Assembly (NCBI GenBank): GCA_026315105.1
Contig: CM048746.1
Location: 147,790,730 to 147,854,729, forward strand
DNA from: Locusta migratoria
Lineage: Eukaryota; Arthropoda; Insecta; Orthoptera; Acrididae
Reading direction: 5' to 3'
DNA length: 64,000 nucleotides
Shown here piece after piece: positions 44,550-55,517 of this stretch (position 1 is its first letter; each line of letters begins with the position of its first letter). The notes beneath the pieces were generated by a model. The model did not search any database, was not told the origin of the DNA, and worked only from the letters and a program-made list of their open reading frames with translations. Position numbers and translations under genes: made by a program.

Positions 44550-45380
44550 ATCCGAGGAGTAACGGTATACAGTCAATGTCGATGATACGAGTGTCGTCCA
44601 CAATCGACAAATCTCCGAGGCTTACGGACGAAATGCTGTGAGTGATTTAATGGTTAGAAGATGTGCCAGACTCTTCAATGAAGGACGTGATAAAGTGCAC
44701 AATGAAGAAGGAAGTGGACGCCGTCTGTGGTTACTGATGAACTGATTCACACAATTGAAGAGGAGATTAAGCACAACCGTAGGTTTGCACTTAGTGCCCT
44801 TGCTGTGGAAGTTCCGCGAAACTCGCGATCACTAATTCATGAAATTGAGAAACTGAAATTTCGAAAGCTTTGTTCACGTTTGGTACCCAAAATTCTTGCT
44901 GAACAACACAAAACCAACGTATGAGCAATGAACTTCAGTTTTTGACACACTAAAATGAAGAAGGCGATGGTTTTCTTTTTTTCGGATAGTCACGGGGTAT
45001 GAAACTTGGGTATCGTACGACACCCCTGAAGCTAAAAACGGCAGTCAGTGCAATTAAGGCACGCATCATCCCCAACAAAGGTTAAGCCTAAGCAAATCTT
45101 GGCAACTCGAAAACTCACGTGCACCGCTTTTTGGGACAGAACAGTAATTTTGCTGATTGATTTCTTCCCACGATGCCAAAGAATCAATGTACATAGTTAG
45201 CAAATGGTTGAATACGCAGGCGGAACCTTCTATGAAGGAGACCTGAAAAAACCTGTGCCACAAAATTTCGGAAGCTATGTAGAAAAGTAGTTTAACAGTT
45301 GCTTTTGTACAATGATTATTTTTTCTGCATCGGTACATGTCTGTTTTATATAACCAAACGGAACTTACTTAGTGGACATA
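44550..45380 (+). pseudogene. Mariner transposase relic
   Basis: NRQISEAYGRNAVSDLM, VRRCARLFNEGRDKVHNEEG and RRLWLVTDE-type text, VTDELIHTIEEEIKHNRRF and then RLVPKILAEQHKTN match the N-terminal DNA-binding half of mariner transposases. After that the frame breaks and the catalytic half is only dimly readable (SHGVWN.. where relatives have GDETW..). It lies between two inverted copies of a tail repeat. Confidence 0.75.
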
Positions 45381-45569
45381 CCTCGTAACTTCAGTATGAT
45401 GATTGACATTGACTGTATACAATTACACTCCGATGTCAAATGCAAACTGCTAGTCTATGTGTTGATAAATTTGATCATATTGCCATACATTTTTCTAATA
45501 AAATGTCACACCTTTATTTTTAGAGCTTAAATCTAATGCATTAATGAGCCATATTAGTTTGGTAGTTCT

Positions 45570-45680
45570 CCCACGGGGCTTCGTTTCTAGTACCGAAGAC
45601 AGCCACTCAGTGACCGAAATGGATTTGCAGTTGTCTAATAAAGATTTCATGCGACAAAAACTGTTTCTTGCATGTCTGAT
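45570..45680 (+). repeat. Element tail with hammerhead-like motif (inverted partner of 44430)
   Basis: CGTTTCTAGTACCGAAGACA, GCCAC, TCA, GTGAC, CGAAATGGATTTGCAGTT, then GATTTCATGCGAC. Close to the inverse of 44430-44515. Confidence 0.65.
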
Positions 45681-46503
45681 GTTATTAATGATGTCGCTCT
45701 GCACGTGGCTCCAGATGGAGTCGTCTCTATCTGAATATTGAGTGTTATCGCCATTTCTGGATATAACCCCTGCTACACGCCTCGGCATTAAATCAGATAA
45801 CGGGAGGCCAATACGAAGAGATGGGTCACGTCCCAACACCCAGAACGCCCTCGAAGAAAATCGACACCTCATCGGGATGCCATTCCAAGACATCTGGTCG
45901 TCCTCTGCTGTGTCACAACAGTGGAAAGTGGAACACATCGTTCACTATCAGCGGTGACAGTCCTTCGACATATATTACCTAGTGGGTTACTTGCGCATCA
46001 CCAACTTCTCCATCAACCTTTGGTTATTGTTCTGAAACATGTTAGACGGCAATGGTGTATTGAACGACGTCATTGGGGATAGGAATGGCATCAGATAGTT
46101 TTTACGGGCGAATATAGGCTGTTTTTGGTTGAAAATGATGGCCGTATTTTGATTCACCGCAAACAGTGGCATAACAGTGACTGCATTTGCACAAAACATA
46201 CAGCGTCAGCGTCTTGAGCCTTAAGGTGTGGGAAGCTTTTAGGTACTACCACATATCACAGTTCGTGCGTGTCCGGGGACTGTGACCAGTTTGCCTCAGG
46301 TGAAAGACATCCTGTGACACAGAGCCGTCGCCTTTCTGCACGACACTCCAGACACCATCTTTCAGCAGGACAACCAACGACAGTCTATTGGCACCCGAAC
46401 AAGTGCCCTCTTCTTGTCAGCCTTTTGCCCTAGCTGGTCAAATAACCGAACATGTACTTTAAAATAACTTTAACTATCTTGAACACTATTGCACTTTATT
46501 AAC

Positions 46504-46533
46504 TCACGCGTTTCGACATACGTCATTATCAAA
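46504..46533 (-). other. Hammerhead-like motif
   Basis: Minus strand: TTGATAA, T, GAC, GTAT, GTC, GAAACGCG. Core G8 is A here, so it is degenerate. Confidence 0.4.
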
Positions 46534-46751
46534 TGCTAAAAAAAAGATAATGGTATTAATATTCCAGCCAACACTCTGATAAAACATAACGAATAAATAG
46601 CAATAACTTTACACTCACCAAAACTATATTAAATATTTAAAAAAATACCCCTAAAATATTACTGTCATAGACGTATGTCATACATAAAAGATGTTTACAA
46701 TTCATCTCTATAGCTTCGTCAAGTGAATACTGAAGTCTATATTGACTGCCT

Positions 46752-46951
46752 GTCGCGGCGGAGTGGTCGAGCGCATTGATATGCTACGCTGCGATGCGCG
46801 AGGCCGTTCCCCGTCGGGGGTTCAACCTCCCCCCCCCCTTCCCCCCGGGCATGGATGTGCATGTCGTCATTAGTATAAGGTAGATTATAACTACTTTTTA
46901 AGTTTAGGGACTGATGATTTCGCAGTTAAGTCCCATAAGCTTTACAAACAC
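46752..46951 (+). repeat. SINE-I with C-run insertion
   Basis: Head GTCGCGGCGGAGTGGTCGAG. Box B is followed by a C-rich expansion (46829-46846). Tail AAGCTTTACAAACA. Downstream 46952-47520 holds a (CT)n run at about 47018-47038 and no gene. Confidence 0.88.
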
Positions 46952-47984
46952 ATTCTGTATTTACAGTCAGTAACTACGTGGAAAACCCATTAGATGGCGA
47001 TACTGTCTTTCTGCTCCCCTCTCTCTCTCTCTCTCTTTCACAGAGTCACTCACGCCCTCTGTCTCACTTTTTAATACAATTTTAAATAGCTTAGTACAGT
47101 ACAAAAATAGTTTTCTGTTTAACTTATATGTAGGTGCTGCACTACCGTTTACTAACAGGCAGATCGGGTGTAAGTTCTTGTGTAGCTCGACCGGTAACTT
47201 TCGTGTTGGTAGACTCGGGTTCATAAAGGTTATCCTCTCCTCTCCTTTTTAGTAGGGTGCAATAAGCAAGTGGAACGTATTTTGGTTTTTAAGGTAGCAT
47301 TAAACTTTTTTACTGGATTGTTCTTGACTTCACTAATGATTTAGTTTCAGAAAATGCTAATGTTTTACTTGCATAATCTAAGTCTTTAAGACGACGTACT
47401 TGCCCTTGTCAGATTCTGACTACGACGTTATTGTCAAATAGTTTCTTATTAAGCGCTCTATTGTATTCTGAGTTGATGGAAAGTTTCCTCAGATCGTGCT
47501 TTGATTTAATCATGCAGACAGCAAGGAACCAGACATGTCTCTAATCCTAAATTTGTGGGATATTTCGGTACGACAGATGCTGCGCTATGACCAAATGCCT
47601 ACCATCACATAATCACAGACGAACTCTGGGACGAGGTGAATGAAACATTGGTGGCCATACCACAGGACCCCACGGCACACGCTGAAAGGAAGTGACTGAA
47701 ATGGTAATCAGTACTTAAGAACATTGTAATGAACATGTCCTGTGAATTTAAACTTCCTACTTCTGTTCTTTCAACATTTTCTGTTCTTTCTTAATATTTT
47801 TTATAAGCCTCAGTGTACACCTACAGGCCGCATCAGAGAGAACTGAATATCTCTAGCACTGCCTGCTTTTCTTATTCTGGTCACGCATGGTTCGCGGGGA
47901 AACCACAGCTGCTTATCTCCATGTGGCACCAAATTTCTCAAATTTTATCATCACAGTCTTTTGCGAGACATTAACAGGAGCAGC

Positions 47985-48174
47985 GGTGGAGTATCCGAGC
48001 GGTCTAAGGCGGCTCGCTGTGGAGCGCGCGGTTGCTCGCCGTCGGAGGTTCGAGTCCTCGCTGGGGAATGGGTGTGTGTGTGTTGTCCTTGGGTTAATTT
48101 ACCTTAGTTTAAGTAGTTTGTAAGCTACGGACTGATGACCACGTAGTTTGGTCCTCTAGATTTACAAACATTTG
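47985..48174 (+). repeat. SINE-I
   Basis: Strong tRNA-Leu/Ser-like head (GAGCGGTCTAAGGCGGCTCG), box B GGTTCGAGTCC, tail TTTACAAACATTTGAACATC. 48175-48442 holds nothing recognised. Confidence 0.92.
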
Positions 48175-48442
48175 AACATCAATAGAAGAAAGCAATAAAT
48201 TGAATAACTCTTCGAGAAACGAACGTACGTTTTCGGAACTTCGACAGTAGCCTGTACCGTAATATAGAACGCCGCTCTTGATGTTCTGCTACTGAAACTG
48301 GCCGATCACCTCCGAGACAGTATGCGCCTTCTAGATGAACCTATAACGAAGCGTGCTGCTCTTCTTCTGGGAAGTATTACACTCTAACGACCAATACTTC
48401 CTTTGTCGATGAACTGCAATTCCTTTTTCCAGTGAATTTCAT

Positions 48443-48822
48443 GTCGGGCCAGGTGGTGCCGGGCGCCGTGGCTCAGCGCGCCCGGTCAGAGGGCTGAACG
48501 CACTCTGTAACAAAAAATCTGAGCCAAGAACAAATGGAACAACAACGAAATAATAATAATAATAATAATAAAACAGAAGAAAACGGTTTCGAAACTTGGT
48601 CGAACCTCGGATTTTTTCAGTCTGCACTTTAACCCGTCTTTCACCTCTCAGCGATGTGAGGAGTCGCCAGAAACGACACGTGGTTCGGACTCCACGTTAA
48701 TATGTAGGTTCCCTTTCCCAGGTTGGATAACTGCGGTAGATTAGGGACATGCAAGTCGTCGAAGTGGTGTCCTATTAAAAGACTTGCACCATGCCAATGA
48801 GCCACACGAATTTATTATTATT
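48443..48822 (+). repeat. Composite SINE, 380 bp, with ATT-repeat tail
   Basis: Flanked by the exact 12-bp duplication AGTGAATTTCAT (48431-48442 and 48823-48834). The 5' third has GCGCCGTGGCTCAGCGCG and ACTCTGTAACAAAAAATCTG, then an internal AAT run (48547-48571). The 3' part has GGTTCGGACTCCACGTTAAT and AAAAGACTTGCACCATGCCA and ends in (ATT)n. The single duplication shows it inserted as one unit. Two repeat modules appear fused. Confidence 0.85.
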
Positions 48823-49093
48823 AGTGAATTTCATTCTCAGTCACGATTTATTTTTGGTTCTTCTCCTCCCTTCCTCCCTCATCCCCTGCGGGGTACCTGC
48901 GCCCAACAATTTTAACAGTGCACCGTCAGTATTGTAGTGTCAGTGCTAGTGATCAGTGATCCGTGTTTTAAGTTTCAAAAGTCAGGAACCGCCGAGCAGG
49001 CAGAATATTGCGTTGCCTTGTGATTTTAAATGTGTGCTCTCGCCATCGTCTACTGTTCTCCAATGATTTTGTTTTAATCTCTGACAGTTTTAA

Positions 49094-49707
49094 CACCTTG
49101 ACTGCCGGCCATGTAAACCATTCCATACCTTAGAATGCCAGACATTCTGCTTGCTGGAGTAAGCCGAGCTACACTTAGTTTCCTTATCTTCTGCCTGTCA
49201 TAAAAAAATTGTTTGCTCTTTAAAATGAGCAACAAGTTTCCCTGTCCTTATAAAACAGTCGGTTGAAGAACGATCAAACTCGAAATAGTTTGACGCAGTT
49301 CTTGTTGCACAAAGACTGGATCATCAGCTGAATTGTCGATTTCATCGTCCTCACTGTCATTATCAATAAAATGTTTCCCAAATTCATGTAAAATTTCGTC
49401 CAGCGTAAGAGAGCGTGAAGCCATGTCCGTTCATTTACCTACTGAGAGAGCGGGCACCACTTCCTACCTGTCCCGTTTCATACTTGGATGTGACCAGTCG
49501 GCCGATTTAGAAGCTAAATTTACAAGATCTACAGGCTGCTTTTAGACACTAGATTTATCAAGTAAGGCATTTAAGCTGGATCTAGCCCGTCAATAAACTT
49601 AATTTTGTGTTTAAAAGTACGAAAACAAAGATCACGTCAAATGACGTAATTGGCATTCTACAGAAATTTCGATATTCCGTCAATTGACGTAATTGGTAGT
49701 CAAAGTG
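49094..49707. mobile_element. piggyBac-type element, 614 bp, internally deleted
   Basis: TTAA at 49090-49093 and 49708-49711; ends CACCTTGACTGCC and, inverted, CACTTTGACTACC. Subterminal TGACGTAATTGG occurs twice near the right end (about 49643 and 49685). It keeps a transposase N-terminus, so it derives from an autonomous copy. Confidence 0.88.
49246..49425 (-). pseudogene. piggyBac transposase N-terminus
   Basis: Minus strand MASRSLTLDEILHEFGKHF, then an acidic run (DNDSEDDEID), ADDPVFVQQELRQ, ending at a stop after about 59 codons. Piggybac-type proteins often open with such an LT.EE(I/A)L and acidic segment. Start chosen at the ATG of the readable frame. The catalytic core is absent. Confidence 0.65.
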
Positions 49708-49980
49708 TTAACTCTGCATATCTGTGTGTTTTAACCACCGTGGCTATTTTAAATTCCGAATGTGTATCTTAAAATTCTTTGTTTATTTTTTATTTTTGGT
49801 ATATGTCTCCATTTTTTAATTTCCTGAAAAGTTATTACTTCTGCGATTTTTATCACCGTTGCATGTTTTTGTAAGACTTGACAAATTGTAAAACCGATTG
49901 GCTGAAGAGCAGCACTAACGCTGCTGCCAGCCTCCCACCATCTACCACAAGTGGGTTTAAAATATCAATTAAAAAAAGTC

Positions 49981-50510
49981 AATAAGGCCAGGGCGTCGTT
50001 AAAATAATTACAAACCCAAGAGCTTCACATAAGACATACAGTATTGAAGCGGTCTCACTTTTCAGTATTACTCATTGGTAGACTCGTTAGAATATGTAAA
50101 ATACTAGAGTTAAATAATACAGAATTAATTAAGTCTAGTATTTTACATTAAGCAAGGGTCAAACTGTCCTTTACATTATGCCAATTGATCACACTCATTC
50201 ATTCATACGATGCGTAAAGTTTATGATTATACATAACATAAAATATTACACACTATACTTCAATCAAAATAATAACAGAGGTTTTGAACAAATCAGAAAA
50301 CGCAAATACGAGAAAAAAATACTTGCATATATTCGGATGCGTAGTAACACCATCTACCATCTGTCTAAAACTACAGGATTTTATTCCATGCGCTACACCA
50401 GACATGCAGGAAAATGATCTTACGCCTTATTATCTGCTGAATACATTAATCGTAGAAATATTGTTAATTCACTCGTTATTACAACAAACCTTATAAAGAA
50501 AATGCGCTTC
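49981..50510. other. No recognisable gene
   Basis: AT-rich. AATACTAGAGTTAAATAATA and an inverted TAGTATTTTACAT near 50095-50150 form a weak hairpin. Confidence 0.5.
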
Positions 50511-50520
50511 GATATTTCTT

Positions 50521-50878
50521 CAAAAATGTTCAAATGTTTGTAAAGCTTATGGGTCTTAACTGGAAGAACTTCCGGGTTATAAGGCCGTGGTCCATAAAAC
50601 TTTTCAGTTTCACCTAACGTTTCATCCAGAGCTGCGCCGGACGAAACTTTAGGTGAAACTGAAAAGTTTTATGGACCACGGCCTTATAACCCGGAAGTTC
50701 TACCAGCAACTATGACATCCGGTCGTGAAAGCCTTCATTGCAAAACCACTTATGAACTAGCTTATACTAAAGACGGCTCAAACATCCATGTCCGAGGGGG
50801 GCTTTCGAATCCCCGACGGAGAATGGCCTCACGCATCGTAGCGTAGCGCCTCAATGCGCTCGGCCGCTCCACCGCGGC
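50521..50878 (-). repeat. SINE-I carrying a foldback insertion
   Basis: Exact target duplication GATATTTCTT (50511-50520 and 50879-50888). About 35 bp of the normal body (from ACGGGGTCATCAG to TACAAACT) are replaced by about 185 bp of foreign DNA. Confidence 0.93.
50565..50701. mobile_element. Perfect hairpin, 53-bp arms, inside a SINE
   Basis: Arms 50565-50617 and 50649-50701 are exact inverse complements by my reading. The stem continues inside with GTTTCATCC/GGACGAAAC (8 of 9) around an 11-nt loop. After it 50702-50740 is non-SINE sequence (CCAGCAACTATGACATCCGG). No coding content. Confidence 0.95.
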
Positions 50879-50888
50879 GATATTTCTT

Positions 50889-51214
50889 TAGTGTATTGTT
50901 GTGCTGAAATGGGAAATTGCCATGAAACGAAAGTACTTTAACCACAAACAGGTCTTTCAAATATTTTATTGCAACAGATAGTAGATATAAGAACTAGCTT
51001 TCGAGAGGCCCTCAGTTTGCTCGGTTACTTTGATTTGCATGAAATATCATTTATTCGCAAGATCTCAGATATATATACAAAATCCACCAAATATGTGCTC
51101 ATACAGACCGGCAATAGGGAGTCTTCAACTTCATGCCGGAGAGACGCGGGAGAGGGGGTGGGGAGGGGGCGGCAGGTAGCCTGCCTGTCACGTAGGTGGC
51201 GTTCTTCCATCATA
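50889..51214. other. Unassigned, with a G-rich patch
   Basis: GAGAGGGGGTGGGGAGGGGG near 51151-51170. No gene. Confidence 0.5.
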
Positions 51215-52322
51215 TATCTGAACCAACATCATAAACGGCTTTTAATCAAATTGCGTGGTTATGGTATATCGCCACAAATTTGCGATTGGATAGGGGATTT
51301 CCGGTCAGAGAGAACACAGTTCGTAGTAATCGATGGTAAAGCATCGACTAAAACAGAGGTGATATCGGGCGTTCCACAGGATAGTGTTATTGGCCCTCTG
51401 CTGTTCCTTATTTACGTAAACGATTTAGGGGAAATCTAAGTAGCTCTCTTAGATTGTTTGCAGATGACGTCGTCATTTACCGTCTAGTAAAATCATCTGA
51501 AGATCAAAACCAACTGCAGAACGATCTGAATAAGATGTCACTATGGTGTAAAAATGGGTAATTGACTCTAAATAATGAGAAGTATGAAGTCGTCGACATG
51601 AGTACGAAACGAAATCCGTTAAACTTTGTTTACAAGATAAATCAATCAAAGGTGAAGGCCGTAAACTCCACAAAATACCTAGGAATTACTATTACATCAC
51701 TGGAAAGAGCACGTAGATAATGTCGTGGTAAAGGCGAACCAGAGACTGCGTTTTATTGGCGTGACCCTTAAAAGATGCAACAGAACTACAAAAGAAACTG
51801 AATGTACTACGCTTGTCCGACACATTTTGGAGTATTGCTGCCCACTACAAAAGAAACTGAATGTACTACGATTGTCCGTCCTTTTTTGGAGTATTGCTGC
51901 CCAGTGTGGGATCCTTATCAGGTGGGTTTGACGGAGGACATCGAAAGAGTCCAATAAAAGGGCAGCTCGTTTCGTATTGTCACGATACAGGGGAGACAGC
52001 GTTACTTAAATGATACAGGATCTGGGATGGGAATCATTACAACAACGGCGCTTATCGCTGCGGCGTGGGCTACTTACGAAACTTCAATCGCCAACATTCT
52101 CCTCCAAATGCGAAAATATATTGTTGACCCACTTACACAGGTAGAAATGATCATGAGAATAAAATACAAGAAATCAGAGCTCGAACGGAGAGATTCAGGT
52201 GTTATTCCTTCCCGCACGCTATTCGAGAATGGAATGGGAGATAATTAGTAAAACGGTGGTTCGGTGAACCCTCTACCAGACACTTAAATGTGATTTGCAG
52301 AGTATCCGATGTAGATGTAGAA
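51215..52322 (+). pseudogene. Jockey-like LINE, 5'-truncated
   Basis: LRGYGISPQICDWIGDFRSE, SGVPQDSVIGPLLFLIYVND, LRLFADDVVIYRLVKSSEDQ (catalytic FADD kept after a frameshift), NKMSLWCKNG, KYLGITI, VVKANQRLRFIGVTLKRC, then a 59-bp tandem duplication, SVGSLSGGFDGGHRKSPIKG-type text, and a C-terminal tail. Ends GATGTAGATGTAGAAC. Inactive by frameshifts. Confidence 0.9.
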
Positions 52323-52324
52323 CG

Positions 52325-53162
52325 TTCAGACGCACGTTGAGAATATTTGATAAGCTTGATCTTGCCCTGCACGTTTGAAAAGCCTCTCCAGCCTGAAAAT
52401 CACACATTGTGACGTCAGAAACTCGGCACGCTGACCGCACAATTTCAGACACACGAACTGCGAGTCGGCGGGCTTAACGAGTTTGTGTGCGTGCGCACGT
52501 GTGGCAGCAAGTCCCACGTGTACAGCGGCACGTGGACAGCCGACGCCGCCCCCGCCCTTGATGAGGCTATCACGCCACGCCAGCCGCTGGACGTATTCAT
52601 ACAGCCCCTCTTTCATGTTAATGCCACGAGCGCTGCGCGTTTCGACCGCCAGTTCATCATCGGGCGTTGCGCTCGGCATAAATTACGCGAAATCTGGCGT
52701 TCACTTAAATGGTGTAAACTGCTTACTGCACGGGCCAGCTGTAATTAAATCGCAACTGAGTTGTGTTGTGCCGGGAAATATCTCACCCGCATATATGTAT
52801 ATGTGTATCAACTCCAAGTTGACCCAACTTAATTATGGACTTCTCAAAAGTAATAAGACCAATTTATAAGCACGTATCTTGTTTTGTGCCATTGGAACTT
52901 AGAAAATACGACTGTTATATGCCTCCTGCTATTTATAGAGGGAGCACAATACTTAAAACATGGTTCTGTAAATTTGCATCTAACGATAAGAGCGTATTTC
53001 TGTCAAAACTTCTCGTGCAACTGTCCCATACATTTGCTCTCGTGCCAAGGGGCCAAGCAGGGTGTTTCGTTACTCCAAAGATGAGATTTTCAAATCATTT
53101 TTCTTTCGCGTTAAGTCTCAGTGATGCGTTTATACGTATTATAAAAATGTATGTATGCATGG
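52325..53162. other. CpG-rich patch and unassigned DNA
   Basis: 52440-52700 is GC- and CpG-rich with opposing frames (52326-52679 minus, 52483-52869 plus, 52485-52748 plus), none with a domain. A 124-codon plus frame at 52835-53209 (starting MDFSKVIRP) runs into the next SINE and is unrecognised. No splice or promoter evidence strong enough to call a gene. Confidence 0.4.
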
Positions 53163-53338
53163 CCGCGCGGGAATGGCTCTGCAGTTCTAGACACAATGTC
53201 AGGGCTTAAGCGGCCGCTTGCGTCGGAGGTTCGAGCCCTACTCGTGTGTGTTTTGTCCTTAGCATAAGTTAGTATAAGTAGTTTATTAGTCTAGGGACTG
53301 ATGACCATAGCAGTTTGGTCCCTTAGGGCTACAAACAT
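53163..53338 (+). repeat. SINE-I, diverged
   Basis: Head CCGCGCGGGAATGGCTCTGC as at 256, box B GAGGTTCGAGCCCTA, body to GGGCTACAAACATGAA. 53339-53654 holds no feature. Confidence 0.85.
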
Positions 53339-53654
53339 GAATCTGTGTGTGTTCCACATTTCTGTTTAATATGCTGGATCGATTTTAACCCAATAGCTAT
53401 AAACAACGTCGCAAGAAACTTCCACATCATAAATCGCGTGAATAACGGGACATTATTCTTACTGTATCTGAGAACTTAGTGACTTACAGCAGACTATATA
53501 AATAATTTCAAACCTTTACGAAACTTTTCTCGCTGACAACTACAGCAAAGTGATGTCAGAAAAGAAATTTATCGCTTTCCACTTTCTCAATGTTGATGTA
53601 GTAAACCTATAGAAATCGGCGTGGCGCAACAATTAATTACTTCTACGCTGCCAC

Positions 53655-53824
53655 ATGGGAGTAGCCGAGCAATCTGGAACGTCACGTTACGGATCGTGAT
53701 GCATCTCGCGTCGGAGGTTCGAATTCTCCCTCGGGCATGGGTGTGTATGTTCTCCTTAGGTTAGTTTAGTCTTAGGGACTGATGAAGAATGTAGTTTCGT
53801 CCCATAGAATTACAAACATTTGAC
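53655..53824 (+). repeat. SINE-I, diverged
   Basis: AGTAGCCGAGCAATCTGGAA, box B GGTTCGAATTCTCC, tail AATTACAAACATTTGACA. A possible target duplication ACTTCTACGCT / ACTTCTATGCT (about 53639-53649 and 53829-53839). Confidence 0.85.
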
Positions 53825-53839
53825 AAACTTCTATGCTCC

Positions 53840-54888
53840 TCATGGCATTGGCGAGAAATTTTACAGACAGCTCAAAGTTTTGAGTTTTACCTTATAATTT
53901 GTGAATTATAAGAATGCTATTCTGTTGTTGTTTGTGGTGAAATCTGTTTGATAAAGGTGTAAATGGTTATTGAACTAAAACTATAGTCCGATTAAAAATT
54001 ACTTTCCGTTGCCAAAGTCTTCAGTTCAGTTGATTACCTTGCGTGGCTTGTATATTGACGTGTTAAATCCCAGCTAATAGTTTGTCTCTTTTATTTTGCA
54101 TTTCACTACACGACAACCACACAGAGAACAAATGACACATCACAGTGATAATGAAGTACACACGTTCATATACAACACTAACCAAACTTACTACATCTCG
54201 ATTCTTTCGCACTAGATGCAGTATAGCATATTATATTCAACTATTATAGTCAGAGATTAGCTTATATTACAGGAGCTGCACATGGCATAAGTGAAGCAGA
54301 ACGTTTTGAAAGATTGAAGTGATGGTTACCAGTAGCTAGTTATAAAGAAAATGTATCCAAAAGTTGTGGCGTAACGTAATGGTTGAGGTTATGAGTTGTA
54401 ACCTCGACGTAGTTAACAATTGATTTCTAAATGTAATGAAAATGATCGTCATTCACTTGTTTTATATTTAATACTTTGCCACCTCAATTTCATAATATTA
54501 ATGGCTCTTTGTTTTTCATTATTTTTCATCCTGTCATTCTTATAACGATTTGAATTTGAGTGTGTCGTCTGTAACATGTAACTGTAAGAACCTGGAACTT
54601 CGAAGTCCTTAACGGTAATTTCCGAACAACTTCTAGATGCAAAATTGCAAGACGATTGGGCACATTGGTCACTATTGTCTCAAAATAATGAAGTGAATAA
54701 AACTAAAGTGATTGCACTAATGGGATTTTCATACTTTTCTTCTTCTTTTGCAGGTAACTTTAAAAACGGGAACGAAAAGACGAGACTGGCTGGTCGAAAA
54801 TGTGCGTTGTGGTGAGTTTTTAGGAGTTCGACTCCTTACAATGTACTTTTGAGTTTTATTTACCTGTACCAGCAAAACACCCGTGGCA
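53840..54888. other. Non-coding DNA; includes the donor of a templated insertion
   Basis: AT-rich with no gene. Bases 54167-54213 reappear inverted inside the SINE at 55748-55794. Confidence 0.6.
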
Positions 54889-55215
54889 ACGGCTGTGCCA
54901 TAGTAGATACATCGGCTACCATTAGATCACCGAAGTTTAACCTCTACCGTGCTTGGCTAGCACTTCCATAGGTCATAAAGCGGATCTACTGAGTACTGTT
55001 GGCAAGCGGGGTGTACTAAGCCCTTGTAAGGCCAATTCAGAAGCTACCTGATTCAGAAATAGCGGTCCCGGTTACGAAAATCGGCACAACGGCCGGTAAG
55101 GTGGGTTGCTCATTACATCATTCTCCTTACCGCATTTGTTGACGCTTTTGGGCGGAGGATGGCACGGCGCTCGGTCGGTACCTGTTGGGCCTCTCGAGAT
55201 CTATGTGTTGTAGAT
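54889..55215 (+). repeat. 5S-rRNA-derived SINE
   Basis: TTAGATCACCGAAGTTTAAC and GTGCTTGGCTAGCACTTCCA track the internal control region of 5S rRNA, in the right order and spacing. The body continues GGGGTGTACTAAGCCCTTGT and AACGGCCGGTAAGG to GGATGGCACGGCGCTCGGTC. This matches the SINE3-type layout (5S head, unrelated body) known in fish and insects. It is not a functional 5S gene: the head is diverged and continues into the SINE body. Confidence 0.82.
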
Positions 55216-55517
55216 ATAAAGTTAAAACTGCAAACAGTGATATATGTAAGTACTATTAGAAATGAGTGTTAGATTAGAATATACAGTTAAAAAGAATATT
55301 GCAATGTAACTTTGACCGCATGAACAACGAAAATAGAGTACCTTCTTTTCTGTTCATCATTTTGTGGATGGTTCGGCCAAATAAAGGTACATAAAGGTTT
55401 CAGATTAGATGTGAAGATTGTTACTAGTCTCTGTGTTATTATTTTCGTTTGATGGATGAACAATATTGAAATATTAAAATAATTCTCAGTCTGTGTTGCA
55501 ATATTTTTATTCTCCAA

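Larger units (their letters stand above)
45780..47700 (+). pseudogene. Tc1-like transposase relic, split by about 1.07 kb
   Basis: First part 45780-46440: DNGRPIRRDG, TVLRHILPSGLLAHHQLLHQ, VRRQWCIERRHWG, EWHQIVFTGEYRLFLVENDG (Asp of the usual TDES changed to Gly), then FLHDTPDTIFQQDNQRQS with the second catalytic Asp. Second part 47525-47700: EPDMSLILNLWD where relatives have SPDLSPIENVWD, then DELWDEVNETLVAIPQD. Between them lie a tail repeat, a SINE-I and unassigned DNA. Inactive. Confidence 0.72.
48850..49960 (+). repeat. Dispersed repeat (family of 10380-10900), split by a piggyBac derivative
   Basis: CT-rich head, then GTGTCAGTGCTAGTGATCAG, ending TTGGCTGAAGAGCAGC..GCTGCTGCCAGCC. It resumes after 49711 with AACCACCGTGGCTATTTTAA, matching CCGCCGTGGCCTAAA in the other copy. 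Confidence 0.6.

Noticed and set aside
52835..53209. 124-codon frame starting MDFSKV
   Set aside because: Ends inside a SINE and has no known domain.
54889..55010. Possible functional 5S rRNA gene
   Set aside because: Only the internal control region is recognisable and it runs straight into a SINE body; no terminator T run at the proper place.
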